A stretch of DNA of 13,579 bases from Chloroflexota bacterium (GTDB lineage Bacteria; Chloroflexota; Limnocylindria; QHBO01): contig JAGXHP010000008.1 in NCBI GenBank assembly GCA_024636135.1, positions 1 to 13,579 on the forward strand, written 5' to 3'. Below are positions 1 through 6,677 of this stretch, in pieces. The notes under the pieces are model-generated. The model saw nothing but the letters and a program-made list of their open reading frames with translations. It had not been told where the DNA came from and did no database searches. Each line of letters opens with the position of its first letter. The first letter of the stretch is position 1. A program made the position numbers and the translations under genes.

Positions 1-181
1 AGATCGCCGGAATCGCGCCGAAACGGGCCGCGCGGCTCCGGATCGACGATGTATCGGTCCTGAAGTGGCCCGAACCCGCCGTGAAGCCCAAACCGGGCCA
101 GGATTGAGCTGATACATCGTCGGGACGCCGCCGGAGGCAGGGGTTGGGCGCTAATGCGCCGATAGATCGACGGCCGGGCTG
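1..181. repeat. Tandem repeat unit, copy 1 (cut by the left edge)
   Basis: This stretch is nearly identical to 242-422; I count four single-base differences in 180 positions (110, 136, 141, 146). The period is 241 bp: a conserved ~180-bp part followed by a ~60-bp less conserved spacer (182-241). The unit contains an inverted repeat, 44-57 against 109-122 (14 bp, one G-T pair in this copy), enclosing a second stem, 66-72 against 94-100, and then a separate hairpin GGCGC-TAAT-GCGCC at 147-160. No convincing ORF runs through it. The first base of the window already lies in the unit, so more copies may lie to the left. Function is unknown: it could be a structured RNA, a protein-binding array or a small dispersed repeat. 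Confidence 0.9.
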
Positions 182-241
182 TCACGAACAACGGGGGCGC
201 AACGGTTGAACCCGCGCGCCCGCCCCGAGGGTCCCCGCGAT

Positions 242-422
242 AGATCGCCGGAATCGCGCCGAAACGGGCCGCGCGGCTCCGGATCGACGATGTATCGGTC
301 CTGAAGTGGCCCGAACCCGCCGTGAAGCCCAAACCGGGCCAGGATTGAGCCGATACATCGTCGGGACGCCGCCGGACGCAGCGGTTAGGCGCTAATGCGC
401 CGATAGATCGACGGCCGGGCTG
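242..422. repeat. Tandem repeat unit, copy 2
   Basis: Second copy of the unit at 1-181, offset by exactly 241 bp with no indels. Its main stem, 285-298 against 350-363, is perfect over 14 bp. The inner stem is 307-313 against 335-341, and the GGCGC-TAAT-GCGCC hairpin is at 388-401. The unit is flanked by near-identical short direct repeats: CGATAGATCGCCGG at 239-252 and CGATAGATCGACGG at 401-414. Similarity to copy 1 fades after 422. The array ends about 110 bp before the DnaA-like boxes and 240 bp before dnaB. Confidence 0.9.
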
Positions 423-662
423 CCCAGAACCCGGGGCGCCACGCACGCAACGGAACTCACGCCACGGCGCGCGACACAGGACCTGTCGCGACATCGCGTG
501 GTAATCGGGCGATACGACGCACCCGAGTACCGTCCACATGATGTCCACACGCGGGCAGACCCTTATCCCCAGATCTGGGGACAAGTCCATTGAGCGGGCT
601 GCGACCATGGGGGTGCGCCCGGTGGTCAGCGGTCCCATGAGTGGACCGCCCGGGCGCGATCC
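423..662. other. Non-coding leader region upstream of dnaB
   Basis: About 240 bases without a supportable gene; short ORFs here are arginine- or proline-rich and match nothing I recognise. It holds the DnaA-box-like cluster at 530-584 and a small hairpin, CGGTCC-CATGAGT-GGACCG, at 630-648 just before the dnaB start. I see no clear Shine-Dalgarno sequence or clean -10/-35 pair for dnaB. Confidence 0.6.
530..584. promoter_or_regulatory. Cluster of DnaA-box-like 9-mers upstream of dnaB
   Basis: Four sequences resemble the DnaA box TTATCCACA: CCGTCCACA (530-538), ATGTCCACA (541-549), TTATCCCCA (563-571, one mismatch) and, on the other strand, TTGTCCCCA (read back from 576-584). The last two face each other across GATC and form a near-perfect palindrome, with a 16-bp perfect core at 566-581. 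The position right before the replicative helicase gene fits DnaA-dependent control or an origin-like element. No box matches the consensus perfectly, and I see no AT-rich unwinding region nearby. Confidence 0.45.
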
Positions 663-2042
663 ATGTCCGCCCCATCCAACGCGAGAACCCGAGCCGTGAG
701 CATCGACAAGCTGGCACCCCAGGCGGTCGAGGCCGAGCAGAGCGTGCTCGGTTCGATCCTCATCGATGCCGATGCCGTCCTGAAGGTCGGCGACTTTCTC
801 AAGCCCGCCGACTTCTACCGCGCCCAGCACGCCGACATCTACGAGGCGATGTTGGCTCTGCATGGCCAGCGAGAGCCGATCGACCTCGTCACGCTCGGGG
901 ACGAGCTTCGGCGCCGGGATCGGCTCGAGACGATCGGCGGCCCCGCCTACCTGACCTCGCTCATGAACGCGGTTCCCACGGCGGTCCACGCCGAGCACTA
1001 CGGACGGATCGTCGAGCGCAAGGCCGTGCTGCGCAACCTCATCGGTGCCGCCGGCAAGATCGCGGCGGTCGGCTATGAGGAGTCGAACGACGCCGAGGTG
1101 GCGATCGATCGAGCGGAGTCGATCCTGTTCGAGATCAGCCAGCGACGGACCGATGGCGGATTCGAATCGCTCTCGATCCTCCTCGGCCAGGCGTACGACC
1201 GACTCGAATTCCTCCACGAGCACCGCGGCCAGATCCTCGGCGTTCCGACCGGCCTCAGCCAGCTCGACGCGCTGCTCGGCGGCTTCCAGCCATCCGACCT
1301 CATCATCCTGGCCGCTCGTCCCTCCGTCGGGAAGACGTCGCTGGCGCTCAACGTCGCGCAGCACGCCGCCGTCAGGGAAGGGAAGAAGGTCGCGGTCTTC
1401 AGTCTCGAGATGAGCAAGGAGCAGCTCGCCCTGCGCCTGCTCTCGGCGGAGAGCGGGATCAACCCGCGTCCACTGCAGACCGGCTTCGTGGACGAAACGG
1501 ACTGGACGAAGATCGCCACGGTCATGAACGACATGGCCAGCGCCACGATGTGGATCGACGACTCGCCGGCGCTTTCGGTGATGGAGCTGCGCACCAAGGC
1601 GCGGCGCCTGGAGGCCGAGCAGCGGGGGCTCGACCTCGTGATCGTCGACTATCTCCAGCTGATGCAGGCGTCGAGTCCCAGCAAGGATGCGAATCGCGTG
1701 CAGGAGGTCTCCGAGATCAGCCGTGGACTGAAGCAGCTGGCTCGCGAGCTCAAGGTGCCGGTCGTCGCCCTGTCCCAGCTGTCACGTGGCGTCGAGCAGC
1801 GAGGTACTGCCGAGCCCCGGCTGTCCGACCTCCGGGAGTCCGGGAGCATCGAGCAGGACGCCGATGTCGTGATCTTCCTGTATCGCGATGGCGAGCAGAA
1901 CCCCGACGCCGAGGTGGAGATTGTCAAGGCCAAGGTCGCGAAGCATCGCAACGGGCCGATCGGGGAGGTTCCGCTGCAGTTCCGGAAGGCGAACACGCGC
2001 TTCTACACCGTGGCCGCCCGCGAGGAGATCGCTGCCTACTGA
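663..2042 (+). CDS. dnaB: Replicative DNA helicase DnaB
   Basis: Hexameric 5'-3' helicase that unwinds DNA at the replication fork and works with primase. The 459-aa length is usual for the family. The N-terminal DnaB domain (about residues 18-120) begins with PQAVEAEQSVLGS. The RecA-like C-terminal domain follows GVPTGLSQLD and has the Walker A ARPSVGKTS (residues 218-226), a Walker B strand ending at Asp329 (VIVDYLQLM), and the late motif DLRESGSIEQDADVV. No intein interrupts it. The ATG at 663 is the first available start but lacks a clear ribosome-binding site. GTG at 696 would give a start (MSIDKLAPQAVEAE) closer to typical family ends and is a fair alternative. The gene is preceded by DnaA-like boxes and a tandem repeat rather than the rplI gene often found there. 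Confidence 0.97.
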   Translation: MSAPSNARTRAVSIDKLAPQAVEAEQSVLGSILIDADAVLKVGDFLKPADFYRAQHADIYEAMLALHGQREPIDLVTLGDELRRRDRLETIGGPAYLTSLMNAVPTAVHAEHYGRIVERKAVLRNLIGAAGKIAAVGYEESNDAEVAIDRAESILFEISQRRTDGGFESLSILLGQAYDRLEFLHEHRGQILGVPTGLSQLDALLGGFQPSDLIILAARPSVGKTSLALNVAQHAAVREGKKVAVFSLEMSKEQLALRLLSAESGINPRPLQTGFVDETDWTKIATVMNDMASATMWIDDSPALSVMELRTKARRLEAEQRGLDLVIVDYLQLMQASSPSKDANRVQEVSEISRGLKQLARELKVPVVALSQLSRGVEQRGTAEPRLSDLRESGSIEQDADVVIFLYRDGEQNPDAEVEIVKAKVAKHRNGPIGEVPLQFRKANTRFYTVAAREEIAAY

Positions 2043-2235
2043 TCGTGATCAGCGGGCAAGCGGTCGGGCGTATGCCGAAGAGGCTTGAAATCGGGGTGTA
2101 CACTCGGGCGCTGTAACGACCGGCCTTATCAACGTCTGACCCGAGTTCGCTCCGATCCGCGCCCGATGCACACCGCAGATCCCGGCCCGCTCCGCAGACC
2201 GCGACCGTCCAAGTTCGGGCCGAGAGTGCGATAAC

Positions 2236-2241
2236 AGGAGG
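2236..2241 (+). promoter_or_regulatory. Ribosome-binding site of the zinc-ribbon gene
   Basis: AGGAGG lies 11 nt before the GTG at 2253 and supports that non-ATG start. The 190 bp between the dnaB stop and this site show no gene. Confidence 0.7.
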
Positions 2242-2252
2242 CACTGGAGAGG

Positions 2253-2567
2253 GTGTACGCCGACAAGACCATCCGCTGTCGCGACTGCGGCATGGACTTC
2301 GTGTTCTCAGCGGGCGAGCAGGAGTTCTACGCCAGCAAGGGGCTGGTGAACGAACCTCAGCGCTGCCAGAGCTGCCGAGCCATCGCGAAGCAGAATCGTG
2401 CTCTCGGCATCGCAGGAGGAGGGGGAAACGGGAACGGAGGTCAGCGAGAGATGCACGCGGCGGTCTGCGCCGAGTGTGGAGGGCAGGCGCTCGTGCCGTT
2501 CCTTCCCCGCAATGACCGTCCCGTCTACTGCTCCAACTGCTTCGACAAGGTGCGCGCGCGAGCCTGA
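2253..2567 (+). CDS. Small double zinc-ribbon protein
   Basis: 104-aa protein with two four-cysteine zinc-binding modules. The N-terminal one has C9-x2-C12 and C38-x2-C41 around a spacer containing QEFYASKG, typical of the probable zinc-ribbon family zf-trcl. The C-terminal one has C72-x2-C75, exactly 17 residues, then C93-x2-C96, matching the CxxC-x17-CxxC domain. A Gly/Asn-rich linker (about residues 53-65) joins them. Function is unknown; such proteins are thought to bind nucleic acids or partner proteins, which is inference here. The GTG start is supported by AGGAGG 11 nt upstream. A hairpin terminator follows the stop, so transcription from here, or from dnaB, probably ends before purA. 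Confidence 0.88.
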   Translation: MYADKTIRCRDCGMDFVFSAGEQEFYASKGLVNEPQRCQSCRAIAKQNRALGIAGGGGNGNGGQREMHAAVCAECGGQALVPFLPRNDRPVYCSNCFDKVRARA

Positions 2568-2591
2568 CCGACAGTCACCGCACCTGACATG

Positions 2592-2613
2592 AGCGCCGCC
2601 CAATGGCGGCGCT
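2592..2613 (+). terminator. Hairpin terminator after the zinc-ribbon gene
   Basis: A 9-bp perfect GC-rich stem (AGCGCCGCC/GGCGGCGCT) with loop CAAT lies 24 bp after the zinc-ribbon stop. The downstream tract is TTCGTCGT, so the U-tract is poor; it may be a weak intrinsic terminator or an mRNA 3'-end stabiliser. No gene occupies 2568-2734. Confidence 0.6.
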
Positions 2614-2734
2614 TCGTCGTAGGCAGCAATGCATCGGATGTCGGCGACCGGATCGGGCGGCTGACCCGCCCGGCGCGTCGGACCGGAGAGCGGTAGCATT
2701 GCGCCGTCCCGCACGCTGAGGTTGCTGCCACCCC

Positions 2735-4039
2735 ATGTCCGTCATCGCTGTCGTCGGTGCCCAGTGGGGCGATGAGGGCAAGGGCCGTGTCGTCGACTAT
2801 CTGGCCGAGGACGCGGAGCTCGTCATCCGCTACGGGGGCGGCAACAACGCCGGCCACACGGTGGTCAACCCGCACGGCCACTTCAAGCTCCACCTGATTC
2901 CGTCGGGCATCTTCCATCCCGGGACGCGCAACCTCCTCGGCAACGGCGTCGTGATCAACCCGCCCGCGCTCGTCGCCGAGCTGGACGGACTGCGTGGCGC
3001 CGGATTCGACGGCGACAACCTGTTCATCAGCGACCGCGCGCACCTCGTCATGCCGTACCACGTCCTCCTCGATCAGCTCGAGGAGCGGGAGCGTGGCGCC
3101 GGCAAGCTCGGCACCACCTCACGCGGGATCGGGCCGGCATATGTCGACAAGGTCGCTCGTCGTGGCCTGCGCGTCATCGACCTCGTCGAGCCGGAGACGT
3201 TCCGGGCTCGGCTCGCCGCCGCGCTGCCCCGCATTCGACGAGTCGTCGCGGGCTATCCCGGCGCCGCGGACGAGATGGCCGATGAGATTGACGCGGCCAC
3301 CGACGAGGCCCGCATCGCCGATGCCTACCTCGCGGCGGGCACGCGACTGGCACGTCACGTTGTCGACGGCCAGGGTCTCGTGGACGAGTCGCTGGAGCGC
3401 GGCGAGCGGATCCTTCTGGAGGGACAGCTCGGCACGATGCGGGACCTCGATTGGGGGATCTATCCATACGTCACCAGCTCGTCGCCGATTCCCGGCGGCG
3501 CCTCGCTCGGCGCGGGTCTTCCGGCCGTGGCGATCGACCAGGTCCTCGGCGTGGCGAAGGCCTACACCACGGCCGTGGGAGCGGGACCCCTGCCGACTGA
3601 GCTGGAGGATGCCGACGGGGAGCTGCTGCGTGACCGCGGCCAGGAATACGGGACGTCAACCGGGCGAGCGCGCCGATGCGGCTGGTACGACGCGGTGGCG
3701 GTGCGCTTCAGCGTGCGGCTGGCCGGGTACTCGAGCATCGCGCTCACCAAGGTCGACGTGCTCGACGCGTTTGATCGCATTCTCGTCGCGCGCGCTTACC
3801 GTGACCCCGCTGATGGCCGGGAGTGGACGACCGTCCCGGCGTCGACATCGGTCTACGAGCGCCTCGAGCCCGTGTACGAGGAGCTCCCCGGCTGGCAGGC
3901 CGATACGACCGCCTGCCGCACCTGGGCGGAGCTGCCCGCGGCCGCTCGCGCATACGTCGAGCGGCTGGAGGAACTGGCTTCGGTGCCGATCAGCCACGTG
4001 AGCGTTGGCCCCGAACGTGCCCAGATGATCGTTCGATAG
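2735..4039 (+). CDS. purA: Adenylosuccinate synthetase PurA
   Basis: Joins IMP and aspartate using GTP to form adenylosuccinate, the first committed step from IMP to AMP; cytoplasmic dimer. The 434 aa match the family length. The N-terminal GTP loop is GAQWGDEGKGR (residues 8-18) with catalytic Asp13, followed by NNAGHT with catalytic His41. Further family motifs are GTTSRGIGPAY, TGRARRCGWYDAVAVR, ALTKVDVLD and the C-terminal SVGPERAQMI. One unusual point: the usual EGAQGT IMP-binding segment reads EGQLGT (residues 229-234). The ATG at 2735 fits the family N-terminus exactly, although the upstream ribosome-binding site is weak. The F420-type oxidoreductase begins 33 bp downstream, so the two are probably cotranscribed. 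Confidence 0.97.
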   Translation: MSVIAVVGAQWGDEGKGRVVDYLAEDAELVIRYGGGNNAGHTVVNPHGHFKLHLIPSGIFHPGTRNLLGNGVVINPPALVAELDGLRGAGFDGDNLFISDRAHLVMPYHVLLDQLEERERGAGKLGTTSRGIGPAYVDKVARRGLRVIDLVEPETFRARLAAALPRIRRVVAGYPGAADEMADEIDAATDEARIADAYLAAGTRLARHVVDGQGLVDESLERGERILLEGQLGTMRDLDWGIYPYVTSSSPIPGGASLGAGLPAVAIDQVLGVAKAYTTAVGAGPLPTELEDADGELLRDRGQEYGTSTGRARRCGWYDAVAVRFSVRLAGYSSIALTKVDVLDAFDRILVARAYRDPADGREWTTVPASTSVYERLEPVYEELPGWQADTTACRTWAELPAAARAYVERLEELASVPISHVSVGPERAQMIVR

Positions 4040-4072
4040 AACAGCAACCCACGTGCGCGAAGGAGGAAGGGC

Positions 4073-4978
4073 GTGAAACTCGGCGTGATCGTGCCGCAGG
4101 GATGGACCGGGGAGTACGACGGTTGGGAGGCGGACCGGGCCTGGAGCCGCACGAGCCAGCTGGCACAGGAGGCCGATCGGCTGGGGGTCGAGTCGATCTG
4201 GCTGTTCGACCATTTCCACACTGTCCCGCGGCCGACCGACGAGATCACATTCGAGTCGTTCACCTCGCTGAGCGCGCTGGCGGCCCTCACGACGCGCGTG
4301 CAGCTCGGCCACATCGTGATCTGTAACGGGTTCCGCAACCCGGCGCTCACCGCGAAGATGGCCGCCACCCTCGACACGATCTCCGGCGGACGATTCGAGC
4401 TCGGCATCGGCGCCGGCTGGAAGAAGGACGAGTGGCTGGCCTACGGATATGGGTTTCCCGAGACCCGCGACAGATTGGCGATGCTCCACGACGCGCTGGA
4501 GGTGATCACCCGGATGCTCGAGCCCGGTCGCTCCACGCACGCCACGTACGACGGCGAGCACCACCGCGTGGCGGACGCCCGCAACATCCCGAAGCCGATC
4601 GGTCAGACCGGGATGCCGATCATGGTCGGCGGCAATGGACCGCAGGTCACCTGGCGGCTGGCCGTCCGCTATGCCGATGAGCTGAACCTGGACGGCATGT
4701 CGCCCGATGAGGTGCGCGACGCGCTGCCCACCATCCGGTCCCGCTGCGAGGAGATCGGGCGGGATCCGGACTCGCTCTCGGTCTCGGCGCACATCTTCTG
4801 GAACGCCGATGGCTGGCGAGAGGGTGGCGCGGCTCGACAGAAGCTCCTTGCCGCCTACGCGGAGCTGGGGCTGTCACGCGTGATGGGTCTCCTCCGGTCG
4901 ACCGCTGACGAGGACGGCGCACTCGAGGCCCTCGTCAGCGACGCGCGAGCAGCGGGCATCGAGCTCTCCGCCGACTGA
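4073..4978 (+). CDS. LLM-class F420-dependent oxidoreductase (Rv1855c-like)
   Basis: 301-aa luciferase-like monooxygenase-fold (TIM-barrel) protein. The N-terminal MKLGVIVPQG, the segment ESIWLFDHFH, the sequence ISGGRFELGIGAGW near residue 105, and PIMVGGNG near residue 183 are hallmarks of the F420-dependent oxidoreductase families, best matching the Rv1855c-type group. Such enzymes use reduced deazaflavin F420, or sometimes FMN, to reduce or oxidise small molecules; the substrate here cannot be told. The GTG start is fixed by AGGAGG at 4061-4066, 6 nt upstream. It follows purA by 33 bp in the same orientation, so it is likely expressed with purA, with no obvious metabolic link. Confidence 0.9.
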   Translation: MKLGVIVPQGWTGEYDGWEADRAWSRTSQLAQEADRLGVESIWLFDHFHTVPRPTDEITFESFTSLSALAALTTRVQLGHIVICNGFRNPALTAKMAATLDTISGGRFELGIGAGWKKDEWLAYGYGFPETRDRLAMLHDALEVITRMLEPGRSTHATYDGEHHRVADARNIPKPIGQTGMPIMVGGNGPQVTWRLAVRYADELNLDGMSPDEVRDALPTIRSRCEEIGRDPDSLSVSAHIFWNADGWREGGAARQKLLAAYAELGLSRVMGLLRSTADEDGALEALVSDARAAGIELSAD

Positions 4979-5033
4979 ACTGCGCGCCGGGCGCCGCGCA
5001 TGCATGGCGCTGTCGGGGCCCGTACCAGGGAGC

Positions 5034-6446
5034 ATGACTGCAACGCCCCGGCGAACCATCGCCTGGTTCCGGCGTGACCTGCGCCTGGCCGACAACCGCA
5101 TGCTCGAAGTCGCCACCCGGGCAGAGCGTGCATGGCCGGTGTTCGTGGCCGATCCCGATCTGTTGGGCGCCAATTCGTCGGCGACGGGCCGCGTCGCATG
5201 GTTCGATGCGAACCTCCGTGCGCTCGACGACCGGCTTCGGGAGCATGGATCCGGTCTGACGATCCTCCGTGGACGCCCTGAGGAGGCGCTCCGCCGGTTC
5301 GCGGAGTCGGTCGACGCCGACTCCGTCATCGCGGCGGCCGACGAGGACCCCCGGGCCATCGAGCGCGACACTCACGTCGCCGCTGCGGTCGACCTCACCT
5401 TGGTGAACGACCAGCGCATCGTGCCGCCGGATGTGCTGCGGACCGCGGCGGGCCAGCCGTACACGGTCTACACGCCGTTCCGGCGTGCGCTCGATGCGTG
5501 GGTCGCGGCCGACCCGGACGCCGCCACGGCCAGCGCGGACTTCGATCCAGGGAGGCTTGCGCCGCCGACGGAGGTCGGGGGTGGGTTGCTCCCAGACGCG
5601 GGCGACCGTCCTGAGCTGCCTCCGCCCGGTGAGCTGGCTGCGAACGATCGGCTGCGCACGTTCCTGCGTTCCGACATCTCCGGGTATCGGGACGAACGCG
5701 ATCGTCCCGACCTCGACGCCACCTCCCGCCTGTCTCCGTACCTCCGGGTGGGCGCCATCGGCATCCGGGCCTGCTGGCGCGCGGCGCTGAACGCGCGGCA
5801 GCGAGCCACCGAGCGGGACGACGTCGTGCTGGCTCGCGGATCGGCCACCTGGCAGGGGGAGCTCGGATGGCGCGAGTTCTTCGCCCACGTGCTCCTGGCG
5901 CATCCGCGGCTTGCCACCGAGAGCTTCCGCACCGATTACGACACGATTGCGTGGGTTGACGGACCGGACGGTGACGACCTCTACGACGCATGGCGCGCCG
6001 GCCGCACCGGGTATCCATTCGTCGACGCCGGCATGCGGCAGCTGGCGGCCACGGGATGGATGCACAACCGGGCACGCCTCGTCACGGCCAGCTTCCTGGT
6101 GAAGGACCTGGGGCTCGATTGGCGGCGCGGCGAATCGGCGTTTGCCGAGCTCCTGCTCGACGCTGATGTCCAGCAGAACAACGGAAACTGGCAGTGGATC
6201 GCCGGGGTCGGCACGGACGCGGCACCGTATTTCCGAATCTTCAACGCCACGCTACAGGGCCGAAAGTTCGATCCTGCCGGGGCCTACGTTCGCAGGTGGA
6301 TCCCCGAGCTTGCCGACCTCCCCGCTGACGTCGTGCACGAACCATGGCGTGCGGCCGACACGCCTGGCGACTACCCGCCCCCGATCGTCGACCACGCCGA
6401 GGCACGCGAACGAACCCTTGCCCGCTATCGAGCGGTCTCTGGCTGA
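5034..6446 (+). CDS. phrB: Deoxyribodipyrimidine photolyase (CPD photolyase)
   Basis: Light-driven FAD enzyme that splits cyclobutane pyrimidine dimers in DNA. About 470 aa from ATG 5034, as in class I photolyases. The N-terminal antenna domain opens with IAWFRRDLRLADN; the C-terminal FAD domain carries WQGELGWREF (residues 273-282) with Glu276 and Trp279 matching the substrate-contacting E274/W277 of the E. coli enzyme. TGYPFVDAGMRQL, TGWMHNRARL and NNGNWQW follow. An electron-transfer tryptophan triad appears intact (about W307, W363, W386), and Asn382 sits where E. coli has the flavin-contacting Asn378. An in-frame ATG at 5004 would add ten residues; 5034 fits the family start better, although AGGGAG lies only one base before it. 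It starts 55 bp after the oxidoreductase. Confidence 0.95.
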   Translation: MTATPRRTIAWFRRDLRLADNRMLEVATRAERAWPVFVADPDLLGANSSATGRVAWFDANLRALDDRLREHGSGLTILRGRPEEALRRFAESVDADSVIAAADEDPRAIERDTHVAAAVDLTLVNDQRIVPPDVLRTAAGQPYTVYTPFRRALDAWVAADPDAATASADFDPGRLAPPTEVGGGLLPDAGDRPELPPPGELAANDRLRTFLRSDISGYRDERDRPDLDATSRLSPYLRVGAIGIRACWRAALNARQRATERDDVVLARGSATWQGELGWREFFAHVLLAHPRLATESFRTDYDTIAWVDGPDGDDLYDAWRAGRTGYPFVDAGMRQLAATGWMHNRARLVTASFLVKDLGLDWRRGESAFAELLLDADVQQNNGNWQWIAGVGTDAAPYFRIFNATLQGRKFDPAGAYVRRWIPELADLPADVVHEPWRAADTPGDYPPPIVDHAEARERTLARYRAVSG

Positions 6447-6554
6447 CCGGACGTGACCCGGGGCCGATCCCACGGCCTCGCGCTGGCGCGCCACATGACG
6501 GCCGCCGAGGCAAGCCCGATGACCGCGACCAGTCCCGAAGCGGCGCTGGGCAGT

Positions 6555-6560
6555 TATACT
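6555..6560 (+). promoter_or_regulatory. Possible -10 element upstream of guaB3
   Basis: TATACT (one mismatch to TATAAT) lies in the 231-bp gap between the photolyase and guaB3, about 118 bp before the TTG start. I see no good -35 at the usual spacing. An upstream in-frame reading frame through this gap looks non-coding. Confidence 0.35.
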
Positions 6561-6665
6561 TCGCCAAAGCCGCAGCGACCATCCTGTGCACCCGATCCGA
6601 GCCGTCCTCATCCTCAGCGCCGACCGAAGCCCGCGCCGCCATGCCGCGCGGGTTTGTCATTCCCC

Positions 6666-6672
6666 GAGGAGG
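6666..6672 (+). promoter_or_regulatory. Ribosome-binding site fixing the guaB3 TTG start
   Basis: GAGGAGG lies 5 nt before TTG at 6678. This decides between that start and an upstream ATG-less or GTG extension (from 6453) whose residues are low-complexity and unlike the family. Confidence 0.8.
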
Positions 6673-6677
6673 TCGCG

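Noticed and set aside
141..160. GTTGGGC and GTTAGGC followed by an inverted repeat, reminiscent of an integron attC R' site
   Set aside because: No matching RYYYAAC partner at a suitable distance, and no integrase or cassette-like gene. Read as part of the GGCGC-TAAT-GCGCC hairpin instead.
1..422. CRISPR array
   Set aside because: The repeats are ~180 bp with a 241-bp period, far too long for CRISPR, and no cas genes are present.
457..717. Minus-strand 86-aa ORF across the dnaB leader
   Set aside because: Low-complexity Arg/Gly/His-rich translation, overlaps the DnaA-like cluster and the dnaB start, no recognisable domain.
2085..2104. TTGAAA ... TACACT as a promoter for the zinc-ribbon gene
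   Set aside because: The spacing between the two hexamers is only 8 bp, too short for a -35/-10 pair.
3656..4792. Long minus-strand ORF (378 aa) opposite purA and the F420-type gene
   Set aside because: It is the shadow of two clearly coding plus-strand genes in GC-rich DNA and has no recognisable motif.
4981..5000. Hairpin TGCGCG...CGCGCA after the F420-type gene as a terminator
   Set aside because: Only 6-bp arms with an 8-nt loop and no T-tract; expected by chance in such GC-rich sequence.
4935..6065. Minus-strand 376-aa ORF opposite the photolyase gene
   Set aside because: Antisense shadow of a well-supported photolyase; composition-driven open frame.
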